From Allygus modestus (lineage: Eukaryota > Arthropoda > Insecta > Hemiptera > Cicadellidae), in NCBI GenBank assembly GCA_963675035.1, contig OY776112.1, forward strand, positions 379,432,559-379,496,558: a stretch of 64,000 nt of DNA, in the 5' to 3' direction. The position numbers and the translations under genes were made by a program. Of the stretch, positions 25,182 to 36,401 are shown one piece after another. Under the pieces are notes generated by a model that had not been told where the DNA came from, did no database searches, and saw nothing but the letters and a program-made list of their open reading frames with translations. Positions within the stretch are counted from its first letter, which is position 1, and the number at the start of each line of letters is the position of its first letter.

Positions 25182-25662
25182 AGGACCTCAATTCCCACTT
25201 TACTATACACGCTATCAAATTTACTTCACATTAGGGCAATAATTTGGCAATTAAGATAAGTAACCTTGAACTTAAATGACAATTAAGAATTGTATTTATA
25301 TGAATAATGAAATCACGCAACAAAACCATGTGTATTAGGTAGGAAACAAAATAATTGTGTGTATAAAATAATGCCAGTAAATAAAATAGAAATAAATATT
25401 TTGTACTTAACATATATCTGTTCAGTTATGACAACAAAAATCAGGCACTCTTAAAATATCCTTACAAAGTCGTTCTGCTATTATTACTGTATATCGTACC
25501 AGTTTTGTTTTTTTAACACCCGTAGAATCTAAACCCATATACTACTAGAGTCTAGTACATTGTGGAATCTCATGATAATTGAAACCTGAGTAAAATAAGT
25601 GACCTCATAAAACATCTGTGGATTTATAATCAGCACTATCGTTTATTAGTACTAAATGAATG

Positions 25663-25752
25663 ATTGGAGACATGGAAAAACGCCTCAGTACCTCAGTAAT
25701 GTATGTCTGTTAACCGCATCAAATCCCCAGTTTCTATTCCATCGCGGGCATC
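25663..25752 (+). mobile_element. tRNA-derived SINE head (unit A)
   Basis: Homologous to 44,402-44,491. The unit B copy has a near-consensus A box (TAGCTCAGTGACTCAG) and a degenerate B box (AGTTTACATTCC) about 35 bases later, followed by CACGGGC. The A copy is more decayed in the A box (CGCCTCAGTACCTCAG). Confidence 0.5.
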
Positions 25753-25784
25753 TAGATTCCAATGGCTCAAATCATAAAAGAATT

Positions 25785-26729
25785 AAGTTTTACCTTCGAT
25801 AGTAGCATGAGGTTTTCCATCCGTACTGACAATATCTGCAACCAGGCCAAAAATAAGATTCTCCAGAAGCATCAACAGTCCAGCTGCTCTCCACTCCCAT
25901 TACTGCTCTCTTGTAAGGCAGCTTGTGGAGTATGTTAGCCCGTTGTGGTCCCCTTAAACAGTTGGAGACAACATTAGATTGGAGGTTCTGGAGCAGCACT
26001 TCATTCGTCGGGTTGGGTTCCGGCTCGGCTATGGTTACCTGGAGGTCCCCATCTAGGAATTGTCTGTAGTGACGAGTCTTCCTCCTCTCGCTCTGAGACG
26101 CAATGTGGCTGATGTGGTTTACCTCCTGAAAATCATCAATGGCTACATTCAGTGCTTGGACCTCTTGGTTGAGATCAACTATAGAGTTCCATCAAACAAC
26201 AGATCTCGTAAACTCTTAAGCCGAAGTTACCGCTCCACCAACTACCACCAACTACTAGCTCGCTTCGTTGGACTTTAGAATTAACGAATGTGGCAGCCGA
26301 ATGCGACCTCTTCTTTGATAGTATGCGTTTGACTTGAAGGCGGGCACTCACTATTCTACCCTCCTGAAGCTGCTGCTACATAGATGGTCCTACTGCAGCT
26401 CCAAGAGCTGGTTCATTTAGTAATTTTTAATATTTTTGTCCGTTTGATGTCATTGCTTATTATTGTTGTTTTTTCTTCTATTTAAATCGTTAACTGCTTT
26501 AAACTAATTTATTTGTAATTGTTTATATCTATTGGTTATATTGTTTATAATTATTGCACTAATTTGTTTACATTTTTATTAATAATTTTTTATATTTCCT
26601 TTTGAGCATTTGATCAACTCTTTATAGTCTTAAGAGTTTTGTTATGTATTTTTATGTTTTAGCTATCTTGTATGATTGTATATTTTGTAAATTGGCTGCT
26701 TGCCGTTGATAAATAAATAAAGAAAGAAA
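25785..26729 (+). pseudogene. LINE 3' fragment: RT C-terminal region and 3' tail (unit A)
   Basis: Read on the plus strand with frameshifts it gives FTFDSSMRFS then DNICNQA (compare the VTFDS...H.DNIC.KA motif of Jockey/CR1-type LINEs), SLVRQLVEYVSPLWSP (the LVR..LEY.S.VWSP motif), and then the well-preserved end LPPLALRRNVADVVYLLKII, NGYIQCLDLLVEI, VPSNNRSRKLLSRSYRSTNY. A long 3' UTR follows and ends in TTGATAAATAAATAAAG at 26,708-26,725, a typical tail. The catalytic domain is absent, so this is a 5'-truncated dead copy. The same fragment is in unit B, so it was inserted before the duplication. Confidence 0.88.
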
Positions 26730-26730
26730 A

Positions 26731-27052
26731 GTTGATAAGACGTAGTTGTATCATACTAAGGATGCATTTATTAATTAAATGCATATTTCGTAAAAGTATT
26801 ACTAGAATAATTGGATAATACTATTCATAAAATATTAATAAAACACTGCAGATGGTTTTTAGATTTATTAGATTTAATTATTATATATTTATAATAATTA
26901 TATATATAATTATTATAAATCTAAAAACCATCTGCAGTGTTTTATTAATATTTTATGAATAGTATTATCCAATTATTCTAGTAATACTTTTACAAAATAT
27001 GCATTTAATTAATAAATGCATCCTTAGTATGATACAACTACGTCTTATCAAC
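26731..27052. repeat. Near-perfect 322-bp palindrome, unit A only
   Basis: Arms of about 160 bases, reading GTTGATAAGACGTAG from the left and its complement from the right (ending CTACGTCTTATCAAC), centred near 26,891 in AT-rich sequence. I find one mismatch (CGTAAAAG against TTTTACA). Unit B (46,582-46,720) has only one arm, so the inverted copy arose after the duplication or was lost from B. Confidence 0.93.
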
Positions 27053-27056
27053 TTTA

Positions 27057-27127
27057 TATTTGTCTATATATTTATATTTTGTCTATATATATATTTGACT
27101 TTATTGTCTATATATATATATAGACAA

Positions 27128-27158
<31 letters not shown>

Positions 27159-27200
27159 ATTTTAATAATCATTATTAAAATTTTCTATATATATATATAC
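27057..27200. repeat. Low-complexity TTGTCTATATATA repeats and small palindrome
   Basis: Repeated TTGTCTATATATA-type units pass into a perfect inverted repeat of about 29-bp arms (27,141-27,199, centred at 27,170) around GAAAATTTTAATAAT. Confidence 0.85.
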
Positions 27201-27605
27201 GTAGCTGAAAGCCGGTTACATTAGCATTTTTTATGCATACATAACAAATGATTTATTCTTTTTTTAAATAGATTATGTTAAGGAATGAGATTTTTCTATG
27301 GATCAAATGTCGTTTAATGATTCATGCTTGTGTATTTGTATCATATGTAATAAGTAATATATACATATAGTTTCTCTTAATTCATAAATTGCCTCTCAAG
27401 AAACTCCTAGCTCAGGTTTGTCTCCGGACTGGTCCAATTTGGGATGTCTTTAAAAGAGACATGGCACTTTGCAGATAAATTTTAACTTTAGTTTAAAATG
27501 CTGCGTTTCATTTCTTATAGCTTTAAAATAATTAAATCAGTATTTTTTCATTATTTTCCAAGCATTGTGCTTTGATAGGAGAGTCCAAGTTGGTTTTATA
27601 GTTTC

Positions 27606-28081
27606 CTACGGAAAACATTGTTGAGTTTTTCGAAGCATAAGAAGGTTTTGTGTTTTTTTTCTCAACATAACTGATGGACTGATATATCTCCAGTGTTTAG
27701 AAAGTACGGTTAAGTTGTATGGCGTTGAATACGTAAACAAATACTGATTCACTTTTTGTACAACTAAATTAAGCATTCTGCAGAAGTTAGGATATTTTTT
27801 ATAATTATTATGATGTCTATCAAAATAATGCAAATAATGTAAAAAACGTGGATGGGGATAAAAAGATACAGTTTGTTTTCCCAGCAGCCATTCCAGAGAC
27901 AAAGTGCCTCAGAACACTCCCATGCGATACCACAACAACGCCAGATCTGTGTTTTCACTTCACACTTCTATCGGGTGAGAAGACGATCTTTGAAAAGTAT
28001 TGTTCTAACTGTTATTTAGCTCAAACTCTCATATCAATTAGTAGTATGGCAGATGTTATAATAATGTTAAACAAAGAATGA
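27606..28081. other. Block shared with unit B and a third locus, no gene
   Basis: About 27,870-28,130 contains AAAGTGCCTCAGAACACTCC and flanks. It is found in unit B (47,830 onward) and, more diverged, at 59,640-59,900. Frames on both strands are open here but are not preserved in all copies. What the block is remains unknown; it may be an old interspersed repeat. Confidence 0.45.
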
Positions 28082-28554
28082 ATGAGTTCGTTGTGAAAGA
28101 ATATTATGTTACCAATGTAATTCACCTACAACTTATAACAGTATTATTGAAGGAAGCTAAGATTAATGCAGTGAATATAAATTTAACAAATAGTATACTG
28201 TATAAGCATGTTCATATATAACAAGTTGTATAACTTTTATGGTTCCATATGATACATTTCTATGTTTAAATTCAACATTTTTAATTCAACTAATCCCAAA
28301 AGCAATAAATTTTATCTATATGAAATTATACCAGCCACAATTTGATTAATCGTAGGCTTTTTATAACATATAACAATTTAATCTGAACATTTTTATAAAA
28401 TATTAACAAATTAAGGTTACTCTTAGAATGAAATAAATCTTACAAAACAAAATATTTTTAAAATTATTGAAATTTCAGATAAATAAAAACTTAGATATTT
28501 TATTCTTTTCAGAATTTTAAGTCAATTATATTACAAAGTCATTTCTCCAAACAA

Positions 28555-30330
28555 CTATAAAATTATTTTATCATAAGAGACATTGACGAAAGAGAATACT
28601 GTCTTGAACACTTGTCAAAGCCGACTTAAAACTGTCATCATATATAATTGGAATCAGTTTTTTTCCATGTTTATTATATCAATTGTTTCTTGGTGTTATA
28701 ATACCAGAGTAATTTTAATTAAATACAAAAGATTATACTAACATATTCAAAACCACTATACAATTTGCACTAGTTTATAACAGCTAGTAATAATGATGAA
28801 AAATAAACTCACGAAAACTATAAAATAATTGTTATTCTCTATGAGTGGTATTGTTAAGAGGAATAAAAGCAGTTCAAATAAGTAATTTCACGATAACAGG
28901 GGTATTGGTTCTAAACAATGTGATATACGAGTTTCTTAGCCGAACTCTGATCTAATTATAGAGCCGATCCCGATTGAACTTTGCAAAGCAGTATTGATAA
29001 TTTACTGCTTATTTTGTTTGGAAATATAAATCATTCGTGCTACCGTACCTCAATGGCTGTAATTATCATTTAGTTTTTCTACAAACTTGCAATAAGCATA
29101 TCGAGAGTTAAAATAAAACCACATAAATGCTTAGTATATAAAAATACATGTATAATTTGTTTTCTAAGTGTGTGTATGTTAAATATGAAAAATATATGAA
29201 GAAGGAAATCAAGGTTTTACGGATCAGCGTAAGTTTGCTTTCATACATCGTTCATGAAGTTAAAAAACTTACTCACCGTATTTTAATATATTAAGGTTAG
29301 TACTTCGAAATGTTTAAGGTGTACACTACTACACACATTACAGTATAAATATATTATATTTATTATATATAATATCAACTTTAAAATGAATTAACTATAT
29401 ACAAACTATACCTATTGAATCACAAGGTTGAAATTTCATTGGTGCTCCTGATTAATTGGAATTGTAGTGGATTGCTTCGCTTTATAAAATACTGATATTA
29501 CTTTAACTACTTATATATTTATATAATTTAATAATATATTTTACAAATATGATTTAATAGTTATAAACACTTGCACGGTACAAGCCTAATACATTTCTCG
29601 AGCGGAGTACAAGTAGTTGATATACCTAAACAAATGAAAGTGCAGAGTTTTCATCAACTTGCTAGAGCATATTAAATTTTTACAGCAAATCTATCTATAA
29701 ATTACCAAGAAATTGAACATTATATTGATTGAATATTATTATTATAACATACTGTAAGTTACCGTAAATCTCGTAGTTCAAGACAAAAAGGGTACTTATT
29801 ATCTAAATAGCTGTATATTTTGTTCAATTTATAAAACGTTGCCCCAGTTACAAGTTCATTTGATCAAAATATTACGCAGAATTGAAGAGATTCCTTCTTT
29901 TACAATATATTACGTTCCACTTGCTGATATATCATTCATGCCGTTGCACAAAACACAATAACGACTTCACGATTTTCCTTTCAAACTACACTTTCAAAAT
30001 TGTCTTCCACGATAAGAAACATGTAATCGTAGTATAATATAACTTGCACATTATTACAACGTGTGTGAATTATTGTAAACATTGTATTCAATTCTGGATT
30101 AGTAATATAGAGTATTTATTTTAATTGAATAACGCTAATTCAAATTTTCATATGTTAAATATACATTATACCTTATTTAACTTAAGTATCTAATAGTTGC
30201 TCAGTTTTTTACGCTAGTTTTAAAATAAAAATAAAATAAAAATCTAATTTGTATGGCTATTTTCTCACAAAAATCCATCACTCGTATATAAACTGCACAG
30301 AGTTACTATGACGCAACACATGCACATCGA
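28555..30330. other. About 1.8 kb present in unit A but not unit B
   Basis: AT-rich; no gene recognised. The unit B alignment jumps from about 48,505 to 48,790, where about 280 unrelated bases occur. Confidence 0.55.
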
Positions 30331-30439
30331 GACATATACTGTGGGCACTAATTACATGGAAGAAGTCCCCCAACTAATTTTGTATGTACAAATGAAAATA
30401 ATTTTGAATAGACATAACGGATAACAGAAAATTATAGAT

Positions 30440-30660
30440 TTAATGTGGGCGTGCGAGTATATTAGTTATACCGACCAGGCAGACCATTGCATAAGCAAAC
30501 AGATACCGCTAACTGCATTGTTGTCTGGCTGGTGTACAGTAAGTGACAGTGAGTGACAGCGTAACAGCCTAAGTGACGGTGAGTATGTGACGAAGCGGTA
30601 TTGTTTTTTTGGGATCGGACTATAATGTGTTTAATTTGTGTTTTTCGGGAAGTGTGTTCA
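30440..30660. other. Conserved duplicated block with GTGAC repeats
   Basis: Strongly similar to 48,915-49,140. The first 50 or so bases (TTTAATGTGGGCGTGCGAGT onward) look identical, followed by short repeats of AGTGACAGTGAGTGAC type and GGTGAGT. It is richer in GC than its flanks. It could be a promoter or exon edge, but I cannot show it. Confidence 0.35.
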
Positions 30661-31190
30661 AACAGTCTTTAATACTAAAACAACGAACATCAATTTTATA
30701 AACATTTCCTGATTTAACGAAAATACAATGTTTCTAAAATCCGTTTGTATCTTAATATTATAATATTGTGTAACTGTATGCAAAAAAGGTATCAAAATCG
30801 ATGATACAAATATTTACTCTAGTTCCAGTTTAGCTGTTAAGTAATGTGTTTTTTGTTGTTATTTTTTGCTTAGGTGTGTTGCTATGATAGTCTCACCTAG
30901 TCTAACTACGAAGGTGTGCTGTTTAAAACCATTTACTATGGTTAAAATGTCTCTTATTTGGTGAATAAGCGATGGGTAGTTCATCTGGATAGGGCACTTA
31001 TATGTATTTAAAATGAGCTATCCGACATGTCATTTCAAGTTAACTAATATTATATGGTTATTTAGAACAACATATGGCAATATAAAAGCTCTATCACTGT
31101 GCCATCTATTGCGCAATTGTCCAGTATTCATGAAGGCAAAGATGTCACCAGCTGGTATGAACTCAAAACTGGGGCAATCTCAGTTAAGAA

Positions 31191-31332
31191 TCGCCTACGA
31201 TGCGAGCGACGAGCGACGAGCGATAAACGACGAGCGACGTAAGCGATACCAGTCACTTTTCTAGCTGCATAAGATACCATGCAAATTGTGAGCAGGTGGC
31301 TAAAATGTAAAAAAATAAAAATGTTTTCCTTA
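31191..31332. repeat. Junction segment between duplicate units, with CGAGCGA repeats
   Basis: 31,199-31,250 holds several CGAGCGACGAGCGA-type short repeats, GC-rich in an AT-rich window. It lies exactly between the end of unit A homology and the start of unit B homology. No counterpart is seen at the end of unit B. Confidence 0.8.
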
Positions 31333-31930
31333 GATACTAACTACAAATATAGCAAATAATTACTACAATAAGATTATGACGTTATTTTCCAGTACATTTA
31401 AGAAACCTGTGGAAGGGGGAGAAGTGAATCAATTAAGTTTATTCTGGAGAGTGTAATGGAGAGTAGAGACTTGTTGTCACTGCAATTCAAATATTTTTAT
31501 TATTGAACCGTTATTCAGGTTAGAAATCACATACTAAATGTTTAGCCGGAAGAAGGAAAAATATTAGGAATACAATGCTAGATATAGGCCCTACACATAA
31601 TAAAATACATGTACTCGATTTTTTTAAATAAGTAAAATAGCTGGTACAATGGTAATGTTTTGTTTTAATAAAACTTTCCAGATGTTCAAAAAATATCTCT
31701 CAGTAAATGAAACCCTTCGGATTGAAACTACATTTTAAGAGTAATAACAGTTTACTAGATTTTTGCCTGCTAAGGGTACATATAATTGTTGTTAATGGCT
31801 TGTGTTTAACGTAGTAAATACCACTGCTTGTTTTGGTACCTACACCAAATAAAGAACACATTTTAATTAAAAATATAGAAACGTTTGTAAATTTGTTAAT
31901 GAAAATAAACTTTACATTAGAAAAGGAAAG

Positions 31931-32238
31931 CTAGATTATTATGTAATGTAAGCCCTTGGTAATCGGTGAATACGTGAAGTTAATTAGCATAAACCGGCGT
32001 AATGACCTCGTACTCAATCCAAGCTTTTCTCTGGTGGGTAATTGCTCCTTACAAGGGGCCTTAGAGAGCGTTCACTGCTCCAACGTTGTCAGGGTTATTT
32101 ATCATAATATGAATGTGGAGTGTAGAAGTAGAGTGTAGATTTTACTCCTGTAGGATGTTAGTAAGTATTTATAAATAAACAACGTCTAAGGGCTTAGATA
32201 AAACAACTACAACAATAAAATAAGAACAGTTTTACTAT
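31931..32238 (+). other. Highly conserved 308-bp block, unit B copy
   Basis: Partner of 21,440-21,747; see that entry. The donor-like GTAAGTATT is at 32,161. The frame at 31,956-32,138 also crosses it, but since a silent change fits the other frame better I do not call a CDS. Confidence 0.55.
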
Positions 32239-33126
32239 CTTAAAATGGAATGCATTTTTTCATATATATAATTATCACGCAAATGCTAGCATGACCTCAT
32301 TTTTAACCTTGTAATTCAAAATACCAAGTTTAATAATATATTTATTAAAATAAAACATTATATTTACTAATATAATTATTATTTATTTACAAATCGTACT
32401 TCAGTATAACATATTTTCCTAATGTTTGCATCCAAGGATATGGTATAATTTATTTTGGTAAATTGAATTTTTTTAATTTATAGATGTTTGCTGTCTTTAC
32501 CAACTTAAGTTTATTATATTTTATTTAAAACTTCTAGTGGTACACATTGTGACGTACATCTTTCTATCTCATGCACAGTTTAAATAAATATTACTGTGAT
32601 GTAAATACATAAATATAAATCAGTAAAATGCATTTTCTTATTAAACTGTATTCATTGTTATGTGATTGAACGCAAGTAAGGATATAATATAGACTTTGAA
32701 TTCAGTGCATATAACCTGTCTCACCTGACCTTCCATACGAGATCTGATACATTAATCTCCTTCACTTGTATCATTGGTTACCACGTTTCGAATTTTAAAC
32801 TAGAGCGTACAGCAAACGATAATACACTAATTCAACAATATATACCACCCTAACCTTTGGCTTATTTTTTATTGCTATATAAAATTAAATAAACACTTTT
32901 AAATATATATTATTTTTTATCTTATTCCCCTATTCTGAGTTTGATTAGTTTATAGCTAATTATGACTATACTGTTTATAAGTAAAGATTTAATCATTATA
33001 CCTACGCAAAAAATATGCATTGGAAATACAAGCACTTGCATCATGTATTTTATTATGTTTTGTATAGTTGAACAAAGTATTTTAGTATTAACATCATTAA
33101 CTCTTGTATAACGGGATTTCTTTATA

Positions 33127-34334
33127 CACCCTTTGCGGCAAACCTGCATACTCAGCGAATTTCGAATGAAATATAACATAAAAAATTAAAACACTTAACA
33201 TGATTCATAAGAAATATATTTTTAAACAAGCAATATTTTAAATATTATTTATTCCCCATAAAAATAACATTGGGGAAGAGTACAAAGGTTTTCTGCAACA
33301 AGGAACACAGAATAATGGGTTTTTATGCAAATATCAATAGAACTCATCTTAGTGAAGTCACATACCAATTTTCATCCATAAACATTCATAAATAAGCGTT
33401 ATATAAAATTTTAATTATTTTCCATAAGAATAACATGGGGACCAAATACCTAGGTTTGCTGCTACAGGAACCGTAGGCGAAATTTTTTTTGTGTGCAAAC
33501 AACAGTAAACCACAACCAGATAAATCCTTACACCAAATTTTTCAGATTATGTTCATAAATAAGTGAGAAATTAGCTTTAGATAAGCGATTTTCCTTGTTC
33601 TCCATAAGATTAACATTAGACAACGTACTGTGAAAAGCACTTTCAATATCTCAGTAACCAATTGACAAAGAGCAATAAAAATACAATTTTTTTATTATGA
33701 ATTAAATAATACAAATTACAATTTGATTTCAATAAAAATTACATGTGGAAACCCCAAAAAAAATATTTTGGGGGTTTAAAACCCAACAAAACCGCCCTTT
33801 CCATGGTGCGATTCTTCTGGTTTTCGAACCCGTTCAAATAAATGGTACTTTACACATTTGTATCAAATTTTTTACAAGAGCTTTTTTTACGAGAGTTATC
33901 GTGCTAACGGATATATATATATATATATGTAGAGTCTCGGTTATCCGACCTAAACCGGCCGCTCCAAGGTCGGATAAGCGGGAAAATCGGATAACACGGA
34001 AAATAATCAATGCAATGTAAAAATTTAGAATTTTGTTATTTTCTTATAATCGGCGGTAATCCATCGTTCGATCGTGCACGGGGACGGTCGGAGAACACGG
34101 AAAATATTAGGGGAAAAACAATGCAACAATTTTGATTCTTTTTTGTAGGAGTGCGGATATTGTTCGTGCACGGGGACGGTCGGATAACACTTAAGGTCGG
34201 ATATATATATATTTGAACGAATGGTGTTTTTAACATCTGGGGACCTCAAAATGAAAAGTTATCATGGTCTCAGGCTTAAGTCTTACCATGAGACCTACGG
34301 TATTAGCTTCTTCCCTATAGGGGAAATTCGCTAA
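33127..34334 (-). mobile_element. Dispersed repeat family, copy 2 (with nested pogo-like MITE)
   Basis: Runs from CACCCTTTGCGGCAAACCTG to GGGAAATTCGCTAA, with internal motifs CCATAAGAATAACAT-like at about 33,250, 33,420 and 33,600 (spacing near 170). Comparison with unit A (CTTATATTGTATTAATCC near 22,650-22,668) shows the insertion and suggests a TA duplication at the ends. Confidence 0.9.
33930..34204. mobile_element. Pogo/Tigger-like MITE nested in copy 2
   Basis: Starts TAGAGTCTCGGTTATCCGACC and ends AAGGTCGGATA; TTATCCGACCT and AGGTCGGATA(A) are inverted. Internal pieces (GATAACACGGAAAAT, GTGCACGGGGACGGTCGG) occur twice. Ends of the form AGTCTCGGTTATCCGA are characteristic of pogo/Tigger-type Tc1-mariner elements. 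It lies inside the (TA)n tract of the host repeat, fitting the TA target. The right terminus is shortened. No transposase. Confidence 0.7.
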
Positions 34335-34388
34335 TATTACATTAATCCATGAGTTCTTAAACTTTTCAATTAAATAAATCCCTGACCT

Positions 34389-34619
34389 ATGTTCAGATTG
34401 TGTTTTACCGCAAATTTAAGGTTATTATTACAAGAAATTGTTAATTTGCTTTCATCCGTGTACCATATGCTGATACCATATTTTGTTTATGGCAATATCG
34501 AACATGCCCGCAGCCAACTTATACGTTATATAAAACGTTATTGCTCGTTACAAGCGTTACAACCTCCGCATATCTGTAACAGCGGTAGCGAATTTGTAAT
34601 CTTTGAAAACAAGCCTTGA
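34389..34619 (+). other. Partner frame of 22,719-22,940
   Basis: 76 codons, aligned with the unit A frame; see there. Not called a gene because substitutions are mostly non-silent. Confidence 0.3.
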
Positions 34620-34869
34620 TATATTGCACAAGATGATTCTATTATGAAAAGTTTAGGCGTATTTTTACTTTATAATAGCAAAGCAAGTTAACTTTATATC
34701 ACTGATTGGCTAGGGCAATATGTTGAAGGCGTAAATAAACTATGTAAAACAATATAAAACATAAAAGTATTATTCAAATAGATCAAAGAACAAACACTAA
34801 AAGTTATTTTTTTATTATAATTTATGACAACCCTAACTAAAATCTTTTATGATTTATGCCAGTTATTTT

Positions 34870-36084
34870 AGCGAATTTCCCCTATAGGGAATTTTAGCGA
34901 ATTTCCCCTATAGGGAAGAAGCTATTACCGTAGGTCTCATGGTAAGACTTAAGCCCGAGACCATGATAACTTTTTGTTTTGAGGTCCCCAGATGTCCAAA
35001 ACACTATTCGTTCAAATTTATATATATGTATATATATATCTATAAATATATATATCTATATATATATATATATATCTATATATATATATATATATCTATA
35101 TATGTGTCCGTGAATGCGATAACTTGAGTACAAAACGTCCGATTTCGATGAAATTTGGCTCAAATGTGTAAACTGACATTTATGACTTTAAGTTCGAAAA
35201 CCAGAAAAATCGGACTATGGGAAGGGGGGTTTATGGGGGTTTTAAATTTTCCAAAAATCAGTTTTTTTGCATTTTTTACCCTAAAATTTTTAAAACACTT
35301 AATTTAGGTTTAGACCATGTTATAGAGCTTAAAAAAACAAATAATATGGTATTTTGAATTATTAACCTAGGTTAAGTGGTTGCGGAAAAAATCCAAAAAA
35401 CATGCTCATAAAATCTCCCATGTTAATCTTATGGGAAAAAGGTTTTTGGCTTTTCCTCAGTTAATTTTACTTTAAACTTCACATTTTCTTTTACCAATCA
35501 CTTCAGCTCCACAAAACAATCATTTTGGTGTTTAAATTGTGATTCTACGTCAAACCGTTGCAGAGATATTCAAAGTGCTAAACACAGTACGTTGTCCAAT
35601 GTTATCCTTATGGAGAATAAATAAAATTTGATATCTTGATTATTTATGAATGTATATTGATGAAATTTGGTATGTGGCTTCATGTTGTACTGGTATATTG
35701 ATAATTGCACAAAAAATAAATGTTTTGTTGACTGTCCCCGTAGCAGCTAACCTGCATACTCAGCCCTAATGTTATTCTTATGGAGAATAAGTAAAGTTTT
35801 ATATCTCCCTTAATTATGAACATAAATTAATAAAACATGGTAAGTAGCTTCACCTGGTTCAGTTATATTGATAATTGCATAAAAACTCATTTCTTATCTT
35901 CCTCGTTGCAGCAAACCTGCGTACTCAGTCCTAATGTTATTCTTATGGGGAATAAATAAAATGTAATAAATCACTTATTTATGAATGTATTTTTGTCAAA
36001 CTTGGTGAGTGGCTTTATGTACTAGTGAGAAACATATCAATGCATTGGAAATTCGCTGAGTATGCAGGTTTGCTGCGACGGGGG
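34870..36084 (+). mobile_element. Dispersed repeat family, copy 3
   Basis: Starts with AGCGAATTTCCCCTATAGGG, here duplicated (again at 34,894), then GAAGAAGCTATTACCGTAGG, a (TA)n tract (35,010-35,105), a TCCGATTTCGATGAAATTTG section, and three internal repeats marked by TTATTCTTATGGAGAATAA (about 35,604, 35,771, 35,936; period about 167). It ends TTTGCTGCGACGGGGG. The inserted copy is absent from unit A. Confidence 0.9.
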
Positions 36085-36401
36085 TATTTTAATAGTAAGG
36101 TATATATAAATACTTTAGTTATTTAATTATATTAATTTACAACCAACACTAACCACATACTTTAAAGTTGACCTAAAGTGGTAAAATATTCTGAGATATG
36201 TTTTAAATGAAAAAGTAGCACTTAATTTATTTTAAAGATTGATATAGGTTATAGCCTTTAGAACAGAAGTAAGTGAATACAATGTTGAATAGTAACTCAA
36301 AATCATCACGTTAAACAAGGCACGGTCATAAGTAACTCATAATAAATTTAACTCTTACAACTCTAAAACAACTAAACAAATTAAGAGTACAATGGATTCA
36401 A

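Larger units (their letters stand above)
20837..31190 (+). repeat. Segmental duplication, unit A (about 10.4 kb)
   Basis: Collinear with unit B (31,333-51,275). Shared landmarks in the same order include the block at 21,440, the frame at 22,719, the segment near 24,360 (B 37,290), the LTR-like piece at 25,049 (B 37,972), the SINE head at 25,663 (B 44,402), the LINE tail to 26,729 (B 46,580), the 27,870 block (B 47,830), the 30,440 block (B 48,915) and the final GAGCTATCCGACATG (31,016; B 51,139). Divergence is uneven, roughly 7-20% by eye. A lacks the large insertions of B but has a palindrome and about 1.8 kb (28,555-30,330) that B replaces with about 280 bases. Confidence 0.95.

Noticed and set aside
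25790..25999. Minus-strand 69-codon frame
   Set aside because: Shadow of the plus-strand LINE RT C-terminal region.
31956..32138. 60-codon frame within the conserved block as a gene
   Set aside because: The matching frame in unit A lacks this start context and the block's conservation is not frame-specific; kept as a conserved element instead.
34025..34249. Two overlapping minus-strand frames
   Set aside because: Inside the pogo-like MITE and the repeat end.
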